In this document: in pieces, positions 22,524 through 33,493 of the stretch
How positions within the stretch are numbered: position 1 is the first letter of the stretch
Layout of the letters: each line of letters begins with the position of its first letter
Source of the DNA: an uncultured Prochlorococcus sp.
GTDB taxonomy: Bacteria > Cyanobacteriota > Cyanobacteriia > PCC-6307 > Cyanobiaceae
Direction: 5' to 3'
Length of the DNA stretch: 64,000 nucleotides
Assembly: GCA_902627335.1 (NCBI GenBank)
Contig: CACOIV010000003.1
Coordinates: forward strand, 1-64,000
Made by a program: the position numbers and the translations under genes
Notes under the pieces: model-generated
What the model saw: only the letters and a program-made list of their open reading frames with translations
Told to the model about the DNA's origin: nothing
Database searches by the model: none

Positions 22524-23912
22524 TTATTTTCCAATACAAAATTTAGAAAATATATTATCAAGTAATTGTTCATTTAATTCTTCACCAGTTAACTTTGATA
22601 AGTTTTTAATACTATCTCTTAGTTCAATTGAGAGAAGATCAAATGGTAATTTATTTTTTATTATCTGTTTAGTATCATTTAGATTTTTTAAAGAACTAAT
22701 TAGATTTGATAATTGTCTATCATTTAAAAAGATTTCGATATTTTCAGATTTTTCAGAACTACATTTTTTAATTATTTCATTAATAAGTTTTTGTTCTCCT
22801 TTCTTATTTTTAATGCTCATATAAATTGTATTTCGACATTGATTATTTGATTCTGAAAAATTTTTTTCTACAATATCTAATTTATTACCAATTAAAGTAA
22901 TTAATTTTTGATTAGGAATTTTCTTTATTATTTTTTCATCCTCCAAATCAAGCCCTTTTTCAATATCAAATATATAAATTATATAATCGGCTTTTTTTAT
23001 CATCTCTAAGCTTTTGCTAATACCAATATTTTCTATGATCCCTTTTGTTTCTCTTATTCCAGCAGTATCTATTATTTTTATTGGGATATTATGTATTGTT
23101 AAATCCACTTCTATAATATCTCTTGTGGTTCCTGGAATATTAGTAACAATTGCTTTGTCTTGTTTAGAAAGTAAATTTAATAAAGAACTTTTACCTGCAT
23201 TTGTTTTCCCAATTAAAGCTATAGAAATACCATTATGAATATGTGAATTTCTTTTTTGGGTTTCAACTAAAGAATTAATTTCATTTTTAATTTTGTTTAA
23301 ATTTTTTTCAAATTTTATATAGTCGAAATCTTTAAAATCCTCTTCAAAATCTACCCTAGCTTCAATTTCTGCGAGTTGTTCTATTAGATTATTTTTTATT
23401 GAATCTATTTTTTCTTTAATTAGTCCTTTTACTCCATTGAAGGCTAATTCTGCAGATCTAACATTTTTTGAACTTATAAGTTGATTAATTGATTCTGCTT
23501 GAGTTAAATCAATTTTCCCATTAAGAAAAGCTCTTTGACTAAATTCTCCATGATTAGCTAATCTTATTTTCCCTGTTTTTATCAGTAATTCTAAAATTCT
23601 GTTTACTACAATAATTCCTCCATGACAATGTATCTCAACAATATCTTCTCCCGTAAAGCTATTAGGAGATTTCATAACTAAAACTAAAATTTCATCTAAA
23701 TATTTATTTTCGGAAATATCTTTAGCAAATCCATGGAAAACTCTATGGGTTTTCCATGCAAACTTTGATTTTGTTTCAATAATTGTCTTGCATATTTGAA
23801 TTGAATCTGCGCCCGATATTCTAATGACCGCAATTCCACCTTCACCAATATTGATTGCAGTAGCAATTGCTGCAATTGTATCTTCCGTAGTAATTATTGA
23901 GTTCATTCTCAC
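22524..23912 (-). CDS. mnmE: tRNA modification GTPase MnmE
   Basis: [36 protein letters not shown]-terminal FCIGK. Confidence 0.97.
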   Translation of the reverse strand: MRMNSIITTEDTIAAIATAINIGEGGIAVIRISGADSIQICKTIIETKSKFAWKTHRVFHGFAKDISENKYLDEILVLVMKSPNSFTGEDIVEIHCHGGIIVVNRILELLIKTGKIRLANHGEFSQRAFLNGKIDLTQAESINQLISSKNVRSAELAFNGVKGLIKEKIDSIKNNLIEQLAEIEARVDFEEDFKDFDYIKFEKNLNKIKNEINSLVETQKRNSHIHNGISIALIGKTNAGKSSLLNLLSKQDKAIVTNIPGTTRDIIEVDLTIHNIPIKIIDTAGIRETKGIIENIGISKSLEMIKKADYIIYIFDIEKGLDLEDEKIIKKIPNQKLITLIGNKLDIVEKNFSESNNQCRNTIYMSIKNKKGEQKLINEIIKKCSSEKSENIEIFLNDRQLSNLISSLKNLNDTKQIIKNKLPFDLLSIELRDSIKNLSKLTGEELNEQLLDNIFSKFCIGK

Positions 23913-23965
23913 TTTGTATAAGATATTTAAGTAAGATAGATCTAAAAATCTGATCTTAGTTTTAA

Positions 23966-24418
23966 TTGATGAAATTAATAAAAGATTTAAATTTTAAAAA
24001 AATTCTATCACTATTTTTGGAACAAAATGGTAGTCCTTTTTTTAATGCAAAAGGAATAGCTTTTGGTGTTTTTAGTGGATGTTTTCCTTTTTTTGGCTTT
24101 CAAACTTTACTAGGGGTATTTCTTGCACAAATAGGCAGAGGTAATATTGTTTTAGCAGCTATTGGAACTTGGGTCAGTAATCCTTTTACATATATACCAC
24201 TTTATCTTTTCAATTATAAATTAGGAGCATTTGTTTTACGAAATCCAGAAAATATAATAATCCAACCTAACTTAATTAAAGAAGATTTTTGGGGTCAGGG
24301 TTGGTTTTTTACCTCAAGATTAATTATGGGCTCTTCATTAGTAGGATTATTGTTGGGGCTTGTTTCTGGATTACTAGCTTATCTTTTTTATAAAAAGAAA
24401 TACAAAAATCTAATTTGA
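23966..24418 (+). CDS. DUF2062 membrane protein
   Basis: [20 protein letters not shown] and preceding [17 protein letters not shown] typical of DUF2062. Confidence 0.8.
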   Translation: MMKLIKDLNFKKILSLFLEQNGSPFFNAKGIAFGVFSGCFPFFGFQTLLGVFLAQIGRGNIVLAAIGTWVSNPFTYIPLYLFNYKLGAFVLRNPENIIIQPNLIKEDFWGQGWFFTSRLIMGSSLVGLLLGLVSGLLAYLFYKKKYKNLI

Positions 24419-24427
24419 TTATTTTTA

Positions 24428-26740
24428 TTATTTTGTTAATTCAACTCTAGCAATATCAATAACATCTGCCATTGATTTAATTTGATCCATTGTTTTATTT
24501 AACTGGTTAGAACTTTCCAACTCAACGCAAAGATTTATTATTGCAGGTTTTCCAAATGCTGTTTTCACACTTGCATCACTTACGTTAATCCCTTTATCAG
24601 ATAAACGCATCAATATATCTTTTAAGACTCCTACCCTATCTATTACTTCTATTCTTAATTGTATTGGAAACTTATTATTTTTAATTTTATTATTGTCATT
24701 CCATCCAACTGGGAGTCTTCTTTCTACAGGAATATTATTTATATTTTCGCACTCTATCCTATGAATTGTTATACCATGATTACCTAATGATACGGCTCCA
24801 ATTATTTCTTCGCCCGGTAAAGGACTACAGCATTTACCAATTCTAAAGTCAAGACCTTCAATTCCTGAAATAGGAGATTTTGGAGTATTTTGGGACTCAG
24901 ATTTGTTTGAAATATATTTCTCTTTAAGATTCTGAGTAATTGAGATATTAGTTTCATTCTCAATTTTTTCAGTGTTTACTTTAATTTCTTCTCTCAATCT
25001 ATTCAGTACTTGATGTAATGTTAATCCTCCAAATCCTAAAGATGCCAGTATGTCTTCAGTAGATTTTAAATTACATCTTTGAGCAACTTTTTTCATGGCT
25101 TCACTTGACATTAATGCTTCAAATCCATTTTTCCCAACTTCCTTCTCTAATAAATCTTTGCCTCTTTTTATAGTTTCATCTCTATGACTTTTTTTATACC
25201 ATTGCCTAATCCTATTTTTAGCAGTAGGAGTAACTACAAAATTTAACCAATCTAAGCTAGGACTGGCATTATTACTAGTTAATATTTCAATAAAATCACC
25301 GTTATTAAGTTTAGTGGAAAGAGGAGATAATTTTTCGTTAATTCTTATTCCACTACAATGATTACCTACTTCAGAATGAATTCTATAAGCAAAATCAATA
25401 GCAGTAGATCCCTTTCTTAAGCCTACTACATCTCCTTTAGGAGTGATAACAAAAACTTCTTCGTCAAATAGATCTTCTTTAATAGAAGCTAAATAATCAT
25501 TATGGTCTTTTTCAGTTCCTTCCTCTTGCCATTCTACTAACTGTCTGAACCAATTAAATCTTTCAGCTTTGCCAATAGCAGGAGATCCTCCTTCCTTATA
25601 TTTCCAATGTGCGGCGATTCCAAATTCTGCAACTTGATGCATTTCGCTAGTTCTAATTTGGATCTCAACTGGCCTAAATCTTCCAATAACAGATGTATGT
25701 AGAGATTGGTATCCATTAGGTTTTGGTAATCCAATATAGTCTTTAAATCTCCCTGGTATTGGTTTGAAAGTATCATGGACAACTGCTAAAGCTCGATAAC
25801 AATATTCAGTATTAGATGTAATTATTCTAAGTGCAGCAACATCATAAATTTCGTGGAATTGTTTTTGTTGCCTTTTCATTTTGCTCCATATCCCATAAAG
25901 ATGTTTTGGCCTACCTTTAATCTCAAAATTGGTTAATCCTGCATGAAGTAAATTATTTTTTATGAGATTTAAGGTTTCATCTAATCTTTTTTCTCTATCA
26001 CTCCTTTTAATTGCAATTTGGTTCTTCAAAGTCTCATATGCTTCTGGTTCAAGAAATTTAAAAGCTAAATCCTCTAATTCCCATTTAAATCTATTTATAC
26101 CTAACCTATTGGCTAATGGAGCATAAATTTCTTTAGTTTCCTTAGCAATTCTTTGTTGTCTCTCTTCATTTAGCCATTCAATTGTCCTCATATTATGAAG
26201 TCGATCAGCAAGTTTAACGAGAACAACTCTTATATCACTTGCCATTGATAGAAACATTTTTCTAAGATTTTCTGCCTGAGCTTCAGTTCTATTATTGAAA
26301 TGAATACCTCCCAATTTTGTTACGCCTTCAACTAGTATTTTTATTTCTGAACCAAAATTTTCTTCAATATAATTTAGTTCAATACCAGTATCTTCGACAA
26401 CATCATGAAGAAGACCAGCAGCAATAACAGAAGGGCTAGATCCAATCTCTTTTAATAATCCTGCCACTGCAATTGGATGAATGATATATGGTTCACCACT
26501 TGCTCTTATTTGTCCATCGTGTGCTTCATAAGCTAATTTAAATGCTTTTGCTATTAATCTTTGATTACTATATTTATCTGAGTTAGTATTATCTGATTTA
26601 AGAAGATTATCCTCTAGCCATAAAGGCAATTTAACTTTATATATAGAAGATTCACTTTCATATTTTTTATTTTCAGGCAAAATGGATTGTGAAACCTTTG
26701 GTTTCTTTTTCTCGTTTGAATTTGTTTGTATTTCAAACAT
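24428..26740 (-). CDS. spoT: RelA/SpoT-family (p)ppGpp synthetase/hydrolase
   Basis: HD domain (HDVVEDT), synthetase region (GYQSLHTSV), TGS and ACT domains. Confidence 0.97.
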   Translation of the reverse strand: MFEIQTNSNEKKKPKVSQSILPENKKYESESSIYKVKLPLWLEDNLLKSDNTNSDKYSNQRLIAKAFKLAYEAHDGQIRASGEPYIIHPIAVAGLLKEIGSSPSVIAAGLLHDVVEDTGIELNYIEENFGSEIKILVEGVTKLGGIHFNNRTEAQAENLRKMFLSMASDIRVVLVKLADRLHNMRTIEWLNEERQQRIAKETKEIYAPLANRLGINRFKWELEDLAFKFLEPEAYETLKNQIAIKRSDREKRLDETLNLIKNNLLHAGLTNFEIKGRPKHLYGIWSKMKRQQKQFHEIYDVAALRIITSNTEYCYRALAVVHDTFKPIPGRFKDYIGLPKPNGYQSLHTSVIGRFRPVEIQIRTSEMHQVAEFGIAAHWKYKEGGSPAIGKAERFNWFRQLVEWQEEGTEKDHNDYLASIKEDLFDEEVFVITPKGDVVGLRKGSTAIDFAYRIHSEVGNHCSGIRINEKLSPLSTKLNNGDFIEILTSNNASPSLDWLNFVVTPTAKNRIRQWYKKSHRDETIKRGKDLLEKEVGKNGFEALMSSEAMKKVAQRCNLKSTEDILASLGFGGLTLHQVLNRLREEIKVNTEKIENETNISITQNLKEKYISNKSESQNTPKSPISGIEGLDFRIGKCCSPLPGEEIIGAVSLGNHGITIHRIECENINNIPVERRLPVGWNDNNKIKNNKFPIQLRIEVIDRVGVLKDILMRLSDKGINVSDASVKTAFGKPAIINLCVELESSNQLNKTMDQIKSMADVIDIARVELTK

Positions 26741-26797
26741 AGAGGAATTTGCCTTTAATTTAGTTTATTTACTCCTGGTAAAGTTTGCTACAAAATC

Positions 26798-28396
26798 ATG
26801 AATTTAAAAGCAAGAAATATTGTTGAAGCAAATAATTTAACAATTATTTATCCGTCAAATAATAAGTCAGTATTAAGGAATTTTAATTTAAAAATTAATA
26901 AGAATGAGCACATGGCAATAATAGGAGAGTCTGGATGTGGAAAAAGTACTTTTGCTAAATCAATAGTTCAAATGCTCCCACCAAATACCATTTGTGAAGG
27001 TGATTTGATTGTAGATAGGAAGGATTTAAGAAAAATAAATAAAAAAGAATTAATGATTTTCAGACGAACAAGAATTGGTTTTATTTATCAGGATTCAATT
27101 CAAAAGTTAAATCCTTTAATGACAGTTGGAGATCATTTATACGAATTGTTGAAAATACATTTGCCATCAAAATCAAATAAATATATTTCCCAAATTGTGA
27201 AAGAAACATTTAATAAAGTAGGAATAGAGAAAAATCGTTTAAAATCTTTCCCTCATGAGTTTAGTGGCGGAATGAGGCAAAGGGTTTGTATTGCCTTGGC
27301 AATTGCATTAAAACCAAATTTATTAATAGCTGATGAACCTACCACAAGTCTTGATAGTAATAATAGTTATGAGATTATGAACCAAATTTTATCTTTATGT
27401 AATCAAAATGGTAGTACTCTTATTTTAATAAGTCATGATATAAATCTTGCAGCTAAGTGGTGTAAAAAAATAGCGATAATAAATGATGGTTCAGTTGTAG
27501 AAGAAGGTAATATAAAGGATGTTTTAAAGTCTCCTCAATCATTCATTGGTAAAAAATTAGTTGAGTCATCTTCTAGATTATTGGAATATGATATTAAATC
27601 ATATAAAAACAAGTATCCAATTCTTGAAGTAATAAATTTAAGATATTGGTTTAAGTTGAATTCATCTATATTAAGACCAAAATGGAACAAAGCTATCAAT
27701 GAAGTTAGCTTTAAGTTATTCCATAACGAAACTCTTGGAATAGTAGGTAAATCTGGGAGTGGCAAAAGTACTCTAGGAAAAGCGCTTGTTGGTTTGATAA
27801 ATAAACGAGGTGGAGAGATTAGATTTTTAAGAGATTATTCAAATATGAAAGGCAGTTTCAAAGTAAATAAGGCGAAAAATATACAAATGATTTTTCAAGA
27901 CCCTTTTTCAAGTTTAAATCCCAAAATGAAAATAAAAGATATCTTAGGGGATGTCTATTCTATTCATAAAAAAGCAAATAATTTAAAGATGTCTAAAGAG
28001 CGCGATCAATTACTATCAAAATTGAATTTACCAAATAATGATTCTTTTCTTAATTCGTATCCACATCAACTATCTGGCGGGCAATTACAAAGAATTGCAA
28101 TAGCAAGATCTTTATTAATTCAACCAAAAATATTAATTTGCGATGAAAGTGTAAATATGCTTGATGCTTGTGTAAAAATCGATATTCTTCATTTACTAAG
28201 GCAATTGCAAATAGAGATGAACTTAACAATTATTTTCATAACACATGATTTGAGTTTAGCTAAAAGATTTTGTAACAGATTGCTAGTAATCAGTAATGGT
28301 AAAATTGTTGAAGAAGGAAATTCTCTGGAAATTTTCAAGAATCCTAAACATAAAGTTACTAAAAATCTGTTAGAAAGTAGCCTAAATATCAATTAG
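26798..28396 (+). CDS. ABC transporter, two fused ATP-binding domains (oligopeptide-type)
   Basis: Two Walker A (GESGCGKST, GKSGSGKST), two signatures (FSGGMRQR, LSGGQLQR). Confidence 0.93.
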   Translation: MNLKARNIVEANNLTIIYPSNNKSVLRNFNLKINKNEHMAIIGESGCGKSTFAKSIVQMLPPNTICEGDLIVDRKDLRKINKKELMIFRRTRIGFIYQDSIQKLNPLMTVGDHLYELLKIHLPSKSNKYISQIVKETFNKVGIEKNRLKSFPHEFSGGMRQRVCIALAIALKPNLLIADEPTTSLDSNNSYEIMNQILSLCNQNGSTLILISHDINLAAKWCKKIAIINDGSVVEEGNIKDVLKSPQSFIGKKLVESSSRLLEYDIKSYKNKYPILEVINLRYWFKLNSSILRPKWNKAINEVSFKLFHNETLGIVGKSGSGKSTLGKALVGLINKRGGEIRFLRDYSNMKGSFKVNKAKNIQMIFQDPFSSLNPKMKIKDILGDVYSIHKKANNLKMSKERDQLLSKLNLPNNDSFLNSYPHQLSGGQLQRIAIARSLLIQPKILICDESVNMLDACVKIDILHLLRQLQIEMNLTIIFITHDLSLAKRFCNRLLVISNGKIVEEGNSLEIFKNPKHKVTKNLLESSLNIN

Positions 28397-29366
28397 TTTT
28401 GCTTATAACCTTTATTAATTTTTGAAATTCTAGAGGTAATTCTGCTTCGAACATCATATTTTCGCCATGTATGGGATGAATCAGACCTAATTTGTTTGCA
28501 TGCAATGCCTGACCTTTTAAATTGCAGGGAAGCTTTTTACATCTCCCATAAAGTGGGTCTCCCACTATTGGATGCTTAATAAAAGAGCAATGTACTCTTA
28601 TTTGATGTGTTCTTCCAGTTTCTAATTTAAAACTCATAAGAGAGTAGTTCCCAAATTTTTCAACTAGTTTCCAATTTGTGCATGCATATTTACCCGAATT
28701 CTCATCAACTACAGTATATTTTTTTCGATCATTGGGGTGCCTTCCTATGTTTCCAATTATTTTACCTTCAGATGTATTAGGTGCTCCGTGAATAATTGCA
28801 AGATAATTTCTCGAAGCTATTTTATTTTTTATCTGCATCTGTAAATTGACTAATGATTCCTGATCTTTTGCTACAACCATGCATCCAGAAGTATCTTTAT
28901 CTAATCTATGAACAATCCCAGGTCTTAACTTTCCATTGATTCCTGGTAAGTTTTTACAATGAGCTAATAAACCATTAACTAAAGTTCCAGATTTATGCCC
29001 TGGAGCAGGATGAACTGTTAAGCCTGATTGCTTATTAATAACAATAATATGTTTATCTTCAAATAAAATATCAAGAAGCATTCTTTCAGCTTTTAGATAA
29101 GGAAGTGGTTCAGGGGGCGGCAACCAAATTTGCACATTATCGCCTTTTTTTAATGGAGTCTTTGACTTTGCTGTCTTATAGTTTATTAATACGAGTCCAG
29201 AATTGATGAATTTTTGGATGCTTGATCGACTTTGTTCAGGTCTTTGGTCTACTAACCAACGATCTAATCTCATTGGTAGGTCATAGTAATAGGTTATTTC
29301 AATCAGTTCGCCTTCTCCTAAACCAAATTGATTGTTTTCTAAATTCATAATGGAATCTCCAAACAA
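28389..29366 (-). CDS. 23S rRNA pseudouridine synthase, RluD family
   Basis: S4-like N-terminus; GIVHRLDKDTSGCMVVAK, GRTHQIRVH. Confidence 0.95.
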   Translation of the reverse strand: MFGDSIMNLENNQFGLGEGELIEITYYYDLPMRLDRWLVDQRPEQSRSSIQKFINSGLVLINYKTAKSKTPLKKGDNVQIWLPPPEPLPYLKAERMLLDILFEDKHIIVINKQSGLTVHPAPGHKSGTLVNGLLAHCKNLPGINGKLRPGIVHRLDKDTSGCMVVAKDQESLVNLQMQIKNKIASRNYLAIIHGAPNTSEGKIIGNIGRHPNDRKKYTVVDENSGKYACTNWKLVEKFGNYSLMSFKLETGRTHQIRVHCSFIKHPIVGDPLYGRCKKLPCNLKGQALHANKLGLIHPIHGENMMFEAELPLEFQKLIKVISKTN

Positions 29367-30211
29367 ATATTTCCTAAAAATTGATTACGGAAGTCTTCTA
29401 ATAATTTACTTGCCATTCTTCTTCTATCGCCTGAAGTATGTTTTTCTGCTGTAAGGAATAACCATTTATTCGGATCTTTAAATCCTTCATTAATATCAAC
29501 TCCATATCTATTTGAAATTTTCTTTAAGGAAATATTATTTATTTTATTATTGCTTAGTTTTTGGATCATTTTAATAAACTCTATAGCAACAAAATCTAAG
29601 TCATAAGCTGCTTCTCCAATGTCATCACACAAAGCAAGATTTAAAGCCGATTTCTGATTATCTAGATAAGGAGGAATAACTCCAGGAGCATCCAATAGGT
29701 CTATACCATTTGATATTCTGATCCATCTTAAATCTCTTGTAACCCCTGCTTTTCTTGCGCTTTTTGCAACTTTCTTACCGGCTATCCTATTAATTAATGC
29801 TGATTTGCCTACATTTGGGAAGCCAAGAGTAAGAGCTCTAATTGGTCTTATTTTCATACCACGAGATAGTCTTCTCTCATCAATAGAAATTCTTGCTTTT
29901 GTGATAGCAAAAACAATCTCTTTAATTCCATCTCCCTTTTTTGCATCACACCATAGTGGAAAAATGCTATTTTCCTTAAACCAACCTTTCCAACTATCGA
30001 TACATTCATTAGAAATCATATCTGATCGATTAATGACTAATATATGTTTTTTATCCTGAATCCACTTATTTAAATGAGGATGACCTGTAGATAGAGGAAT
30101 TCTAGAATCTCTTACTTCAACGATAAGATCTACTCTATTAATTATTTGAGTTAATTTTTTTTCAGCTTTTGCTATATGGCCTGGATACCATTGAATTCTA
30201 GGTAATTCCAC
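29345..30211 (-). CDS. Ribosome biogenesis GTPase (YlqF/RbgA)
   Basis: IQWYPGHIAKAEK, circularly permuted GTPase motifs NRSD ... GFPNVGKSALIN. Confidence 0.95.
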   Translation of the reverse strand: MELPRIQWYPGHIAKAEKKLTQIINRVDLIVEVRDSRIPLSTGHPHLNKWIQDKKHILVINRSDMISNECIDSWKGWFKENSIFPLWCDAKKGDGIKEIVFAITKARISIDERRLSRGMKIRPIRALTLGFPNVGKSALINRIAGKKVAKSARKAGVTRDLRWIRISNGIDLLDAPGVIPPYLDNQKSALNLALCDDIGEAAYDLDFVAIEFIKMIQKLSNNKINNISLKKISNRYGVDINEGFKDPNKWLFLTAEKHTSGDRRRMASKLLEDFRNQFLGNICLEIPL

Positions 30212-30362
30212 TTGAATATATAGTAATAAATTTTGTTATTTATTTATATATTGCCATACAATCTAATTTAAATACCTTTAAAGCATTAACTGTATAACAG
30301 TCAGATTAAACGATTATTTTAAATATTATTAAGTCATATTTCTTGGAAAGCCTTTTTTAACC

Positions 30363-30396
30363 CAATCAACTTTATAAAACGTTAGGGTTTTGATTG
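30363..30396 (+). promoter_or_regulatory. Possible stem-loop in pgk 5' region
   Basis: CAATCAA (30363-30369) complementary to TTGATTG (30390-30396), 16 nt before pgk ATG. Confidence 0.3.
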
Positions 30397-30412
30397 TATT
30401 TAAGTTGTATTT

Positions 30413-31621
30413 ATGGCAAAGTTGTCTCTTTCAAGTCTAAACAAGACAGTTTTAGAAGGAAAAAAAGTTTTAGTTAGAGTAGACTTTAATGTTCCATTGG
30501 ATGATAATGGAGTAATTACTGATGATACTCGTATAAGAGCTGCAATCCCTACAATTAAATATCTTGTAGATAATTCAGCAAAAGTTATACTCGCAGCCCA
30601 TTTTGGCAGACCAAAGGGAAAAGTTAATGAAAAGATGAGATTAACACCTGTTGCGGAAAGATTGAGTTCGATCATTAGTAAAAAAGTTGTTTTATCAAAT
30701 AGTTGCATCGGCGATGATGCCCTTTCACTATCAAATAAATTAGAAAATGGGGATATCATGCTGCTTGAAAATGTTCGTTTTTATGCTGAGGAGGAGAAAA
30801 ACGATAACAATTTTGCAAAAGAATTGGCTTCCATAGCTGATATGTATGTTAATGATGCTTTTGGGGCTGCGCATAGAGCGCATGCTTCCACTCAGGGTGT
30901 TACAGAATTCTTAACCCCATCAGTAGCTGGATTTTTATTAGAGAAGGAACTTAAATATTTACAAGGTGCTATTGATAATCCTATAAGACCCCTCGCTGCT
31001 ATTGTTGGGGGTTCAAAAGTTAGTAGTAAAATTGGAGTATTAGATTCTCTATTAGATAAGTGCGATAAGATTATCATTGGCGGTGGAATGATTTTTACTT
31101 TTTATAAGGCTAGAGGTCTTGATGTAGGTAAAAGCTTAGTTGAAGAAGATAAACTTGAGCTGGCAAGAAATCTTGAGGAAAAAGCTCAAAGTAAAGGTGT
31201 TAAATTACTTTTGCCATCTGACGTAGTTCTTGCTGATTCATTCTCTCCAACTGCAAATAGTAAAATATCCGACATTAATAACATAAGTGGAGATTGGATG
31301 GGCCTTGATATTGGACCTGATTCAATCAAACTATTTCAGGATGCTCTATCTGAATGTAAAACAATTATTTGGAATGGCCCTATGGGTGTTTTTGAATTTG
31401 ATAAATTTGCTAATGGCACAAATGCAATTGCTTTGACTTTATCTCAATTAAGCTCTAATTCTGATGTGTGTACCATTATTGGAGGAGGGGATTCAGTAGC
31501 TGCTGTTGAGAAGGCTGGCTTAGCAGAAAAAATGTCTCATATCTCTACTGGAGGAGGAGCAAGTTTAGAATTGCTTGAAGGTAAAGTTTTGCCAGGCGTA
31601 GCTGCACTTGATGAATCTTAA
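30413..31621 (+). CDS. pgk: Phosphoglycerate kinase
   Basis: [33 protein letters not shown]. Confidence 0.98.
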   Translation: MAKLSLSSLNKTVLEGKKVLVRVDFNVPLDDNGVITDDTRIRAAIPTIKYLVDNSAKVILAAHFGRPKGKVNEKMRLTPVAERLSSIISKKVVLSNSCIGDDALSLSNKLENGDIMLLENVRFYAEEEKNDNNFAKELASIADMYVNDAFGAAHRAHASTQGVTEFLTPSVAGFLLEKELKYLQGAIDNPIRPLAAIVGGSKVSSKIGVLDSLLDKCDKIIIGGGMIFTFYKARGLDVGKSLVEEDKLELARNLEEKAQSKGVKLLLPSDVVLADSFSPTANSKISDINNISGDWMGLDIGPDSIKLFQDALSECKTIIWNGPMGVFEFDKFANGTNAIALTLSQLSSNSDVCTIIGGGDSVAAVEKAGLAEKMSHISTGGGASLELLEGKVLPGVAALDES

Positions 31622-31622
31622 T

Positions 31623-32354
31623 TTAAAACTTTTCTAAAATATCAACTGACTTGGTAAATGAAATAAATCCCTTGGGGTGAGCTATTAATCCAGTCCAAAT
31701 TTGAGTTCCAGGTTTACTTGGAGCTCTTGTTACTTTAAATAACCCTCCAGAGGCTAATGGTATAAGGTTAATATCTTTTTTAATTAAATTGTCTTCTTGG
31801 TATTCATCTATTGTACCTGCGATTATTGAATCATTTAATGGATTATTGATAACTATATCAAGGTCATAATTTGAACCAGTTAATACCTTATTAGGAATAA
31901 AAATATCTAAATCTAATTCTTTATTATCATTTCTAATTATGGTTAAGTGATTTTTAATTTGAGGATTTTTAAATTTTCCATTTTTTAAGGAAAATAAGTA
32001 ATCGAAATTTGATTTTAAAGAGTATGTTTTGTCATTAATAACTTTGCTTCCAGTTAGATTAATATTAATTATTTTATTATTTGAATTTTTAGGTGAAATA
32101 TTTCTTATTTCCCACTTTATATTTGGAAATTCATAAACAATTTTATTATATTTTTTTATTATTCTTTCCTTTTCAGTATCTTCAAATAATTTATCTATAA
32201 AATCAATATTTCTTTTATTTAGATTGCTTTCAAGATTTACTAATATTTCTTTTTGGAAATTCCCACTAATTGCATTCTTAGCTGATATGAGATAGAAAAA
32301 GATATAAACTAAAGAAAATAATTTAGAAAACAAATTTAAATTTAATTTAAACAT
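31623..32354 (-). CDS. Hypothetical secreted protein
   Basis: Long ORF with N-terminal hydrophobic segment, tight spacing to neighbours; no family recognised. Confidence 0.7.
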   Translation of the reverse strand: MFKLNLNLFSKLFSLVYIFFYLISAKNAISGNFQKEILVNLESNLNKRNIDFIDKLFEDTEKERIIKKYNKIVYEFPNIKWEIRNISPKNSNNKIININLTGSKVINDKTYSLKSNFDYLFSLKNGKFKNPQIKNHLTIIRNDNKELDLDIFIPNKVLTGSNYDLDIVINNPLNDSIIAGTIDEYQEDNLIKKDINLIPLASGGLFKVTRAPSKPGTQIWTGLIAHPKGFISFTKSVDILEKF

Positions 32355-32398
32355 TATTACATTTGCAATAACTCTATTTTAATTGATTAGATCTGATT

Positions 32399-33493
32399 AT
32401 GAATAAAGCAGAAAATAATTTATTAATTGCAGCCAGCGGTACAGGAGGACATATTTTCCCTGCATTAACAATTGCAGACGAAATTAGTGATTATTGGGAT
32501 ATTACATGGTTGGGTATTAAAAGTAGATGCGAGGTAGATTTAGTACCTAAAAAATATTCTTTATTTTTGCTTGATTTTGAGACACCTTCCAAAAAAAATA
32601 TTTTTTTATTATTGCAGTATTTAAGAATTATATTTGCTTCTTTTAGAGTTTTAAAAATAATAAATAAACGAAAAATATCCTTGATATTAACAACAGGCGG
32701 ATATATTTCTGCTCCTACTATTATTGCCGCAAAAATATCAAATACTCCAATAATTATTCATGAGTCCAATGTTGAGCCAGGATTAGTAACGAAATATTTT
32801 GGAATGCTTTGTGATTTTGTTTTAATAGGATTTAAAGATACTGAACAATATCTAAGGCAATGCAGAACATTTTATACTGGGACTCCGCTTCGTCAGCAAT
32901 TCTACACTTCTAATAAATTACCGGATTGGGTTCCCAATAATGATGAACCACTGATATTAGTAATGGGAGGAAGTCAAGGTGCAACAGGAATAAATCAAAT
33001 GTTATATTATTCTTTGGATTTCCTTTTAGAAAAGAATATTAGAATTGTACATATAATTGGCAACAACGAAAATATTGATTTAAATTATAAAAAAAATAAA
33101 AATTATATTAGGAGAAGATTTATAAATAATATTGCTGCCCTGATGCAGAATTGTGATTTAGTTATTTCTAGATCTGGAGCTGGAGCCATAAATGAATTAA
33201 TGTATACTCAAAAACCATCAATATTAATACCTTTTCCAAATTCAAAAAATAATCATCAAGAGAAAAATGCCTTAATACTTTCTTCTGCAGGTGGAGCAAT
33301 TATTATAAATCAAAAACTGAATGCGAATATTTTCCTTAAGGACACCTTGGAGAGAATTTTCGAAAATGAAAGGAATAATAAAAGTAAGTTTAAAATACTT
33401 CAAATCATGCAAAAAAATATGCTGTCTCTCGAAAAAGATAATCCTCTAAGAAAAATCAAGAGAATTTTGAATCAATTTAGAAATGATTTGTGA
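32399..33493 (+). CDS. murG: UDP-N-acetylglucosamine transferase MurG
   Basis: AASGTGGHIFPALTIAD, HESNVEPGL, GGSQGATGIN, SRSGAGAINEL. Confidence 0.95.
   Translation: MNKAENNLLIAASGTGGHIFPALTIADEISDYWDITWLGIKSRCEVDLVPKKYSLFLLDFETPSKKNIFLLLQYLRIIFASFRVLKIINKRKISLILTTGGYISAPTIIAAKISNTPIIIHESNVEPGLVTKYFGMLCDFVLIGFKDTEQYLRQCRTFYTGTPLRQQFYTSNKLPDWVPNNDEPLILVMGGSQGATGINQMLYYSLDFLLEKNIRIVHIIGNNENIDLNYKKNKNYIRRRFINNIAALMQNCDLVISRSGAGAINELMYTQKPSILIPFPNSKNNHQEKNALILSSAGGAIIINQKLNANIFLKDTLERIFENERNNKSKFKILQIMQKNMLSLEKDNPLRKIKRILNQFRNDL

Noticed and set aside
22438-22824. 128-aa ORF opposite mnmE/nadC
   Set aside because: Antisense, Phe/Ser/Leu-rich shadow of AT-rich coding DNA
25537-25782. 81-aa alternative-frame ORF inside spoT
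   Set aside because: Same-strand shifted frame within an intact conserved gene
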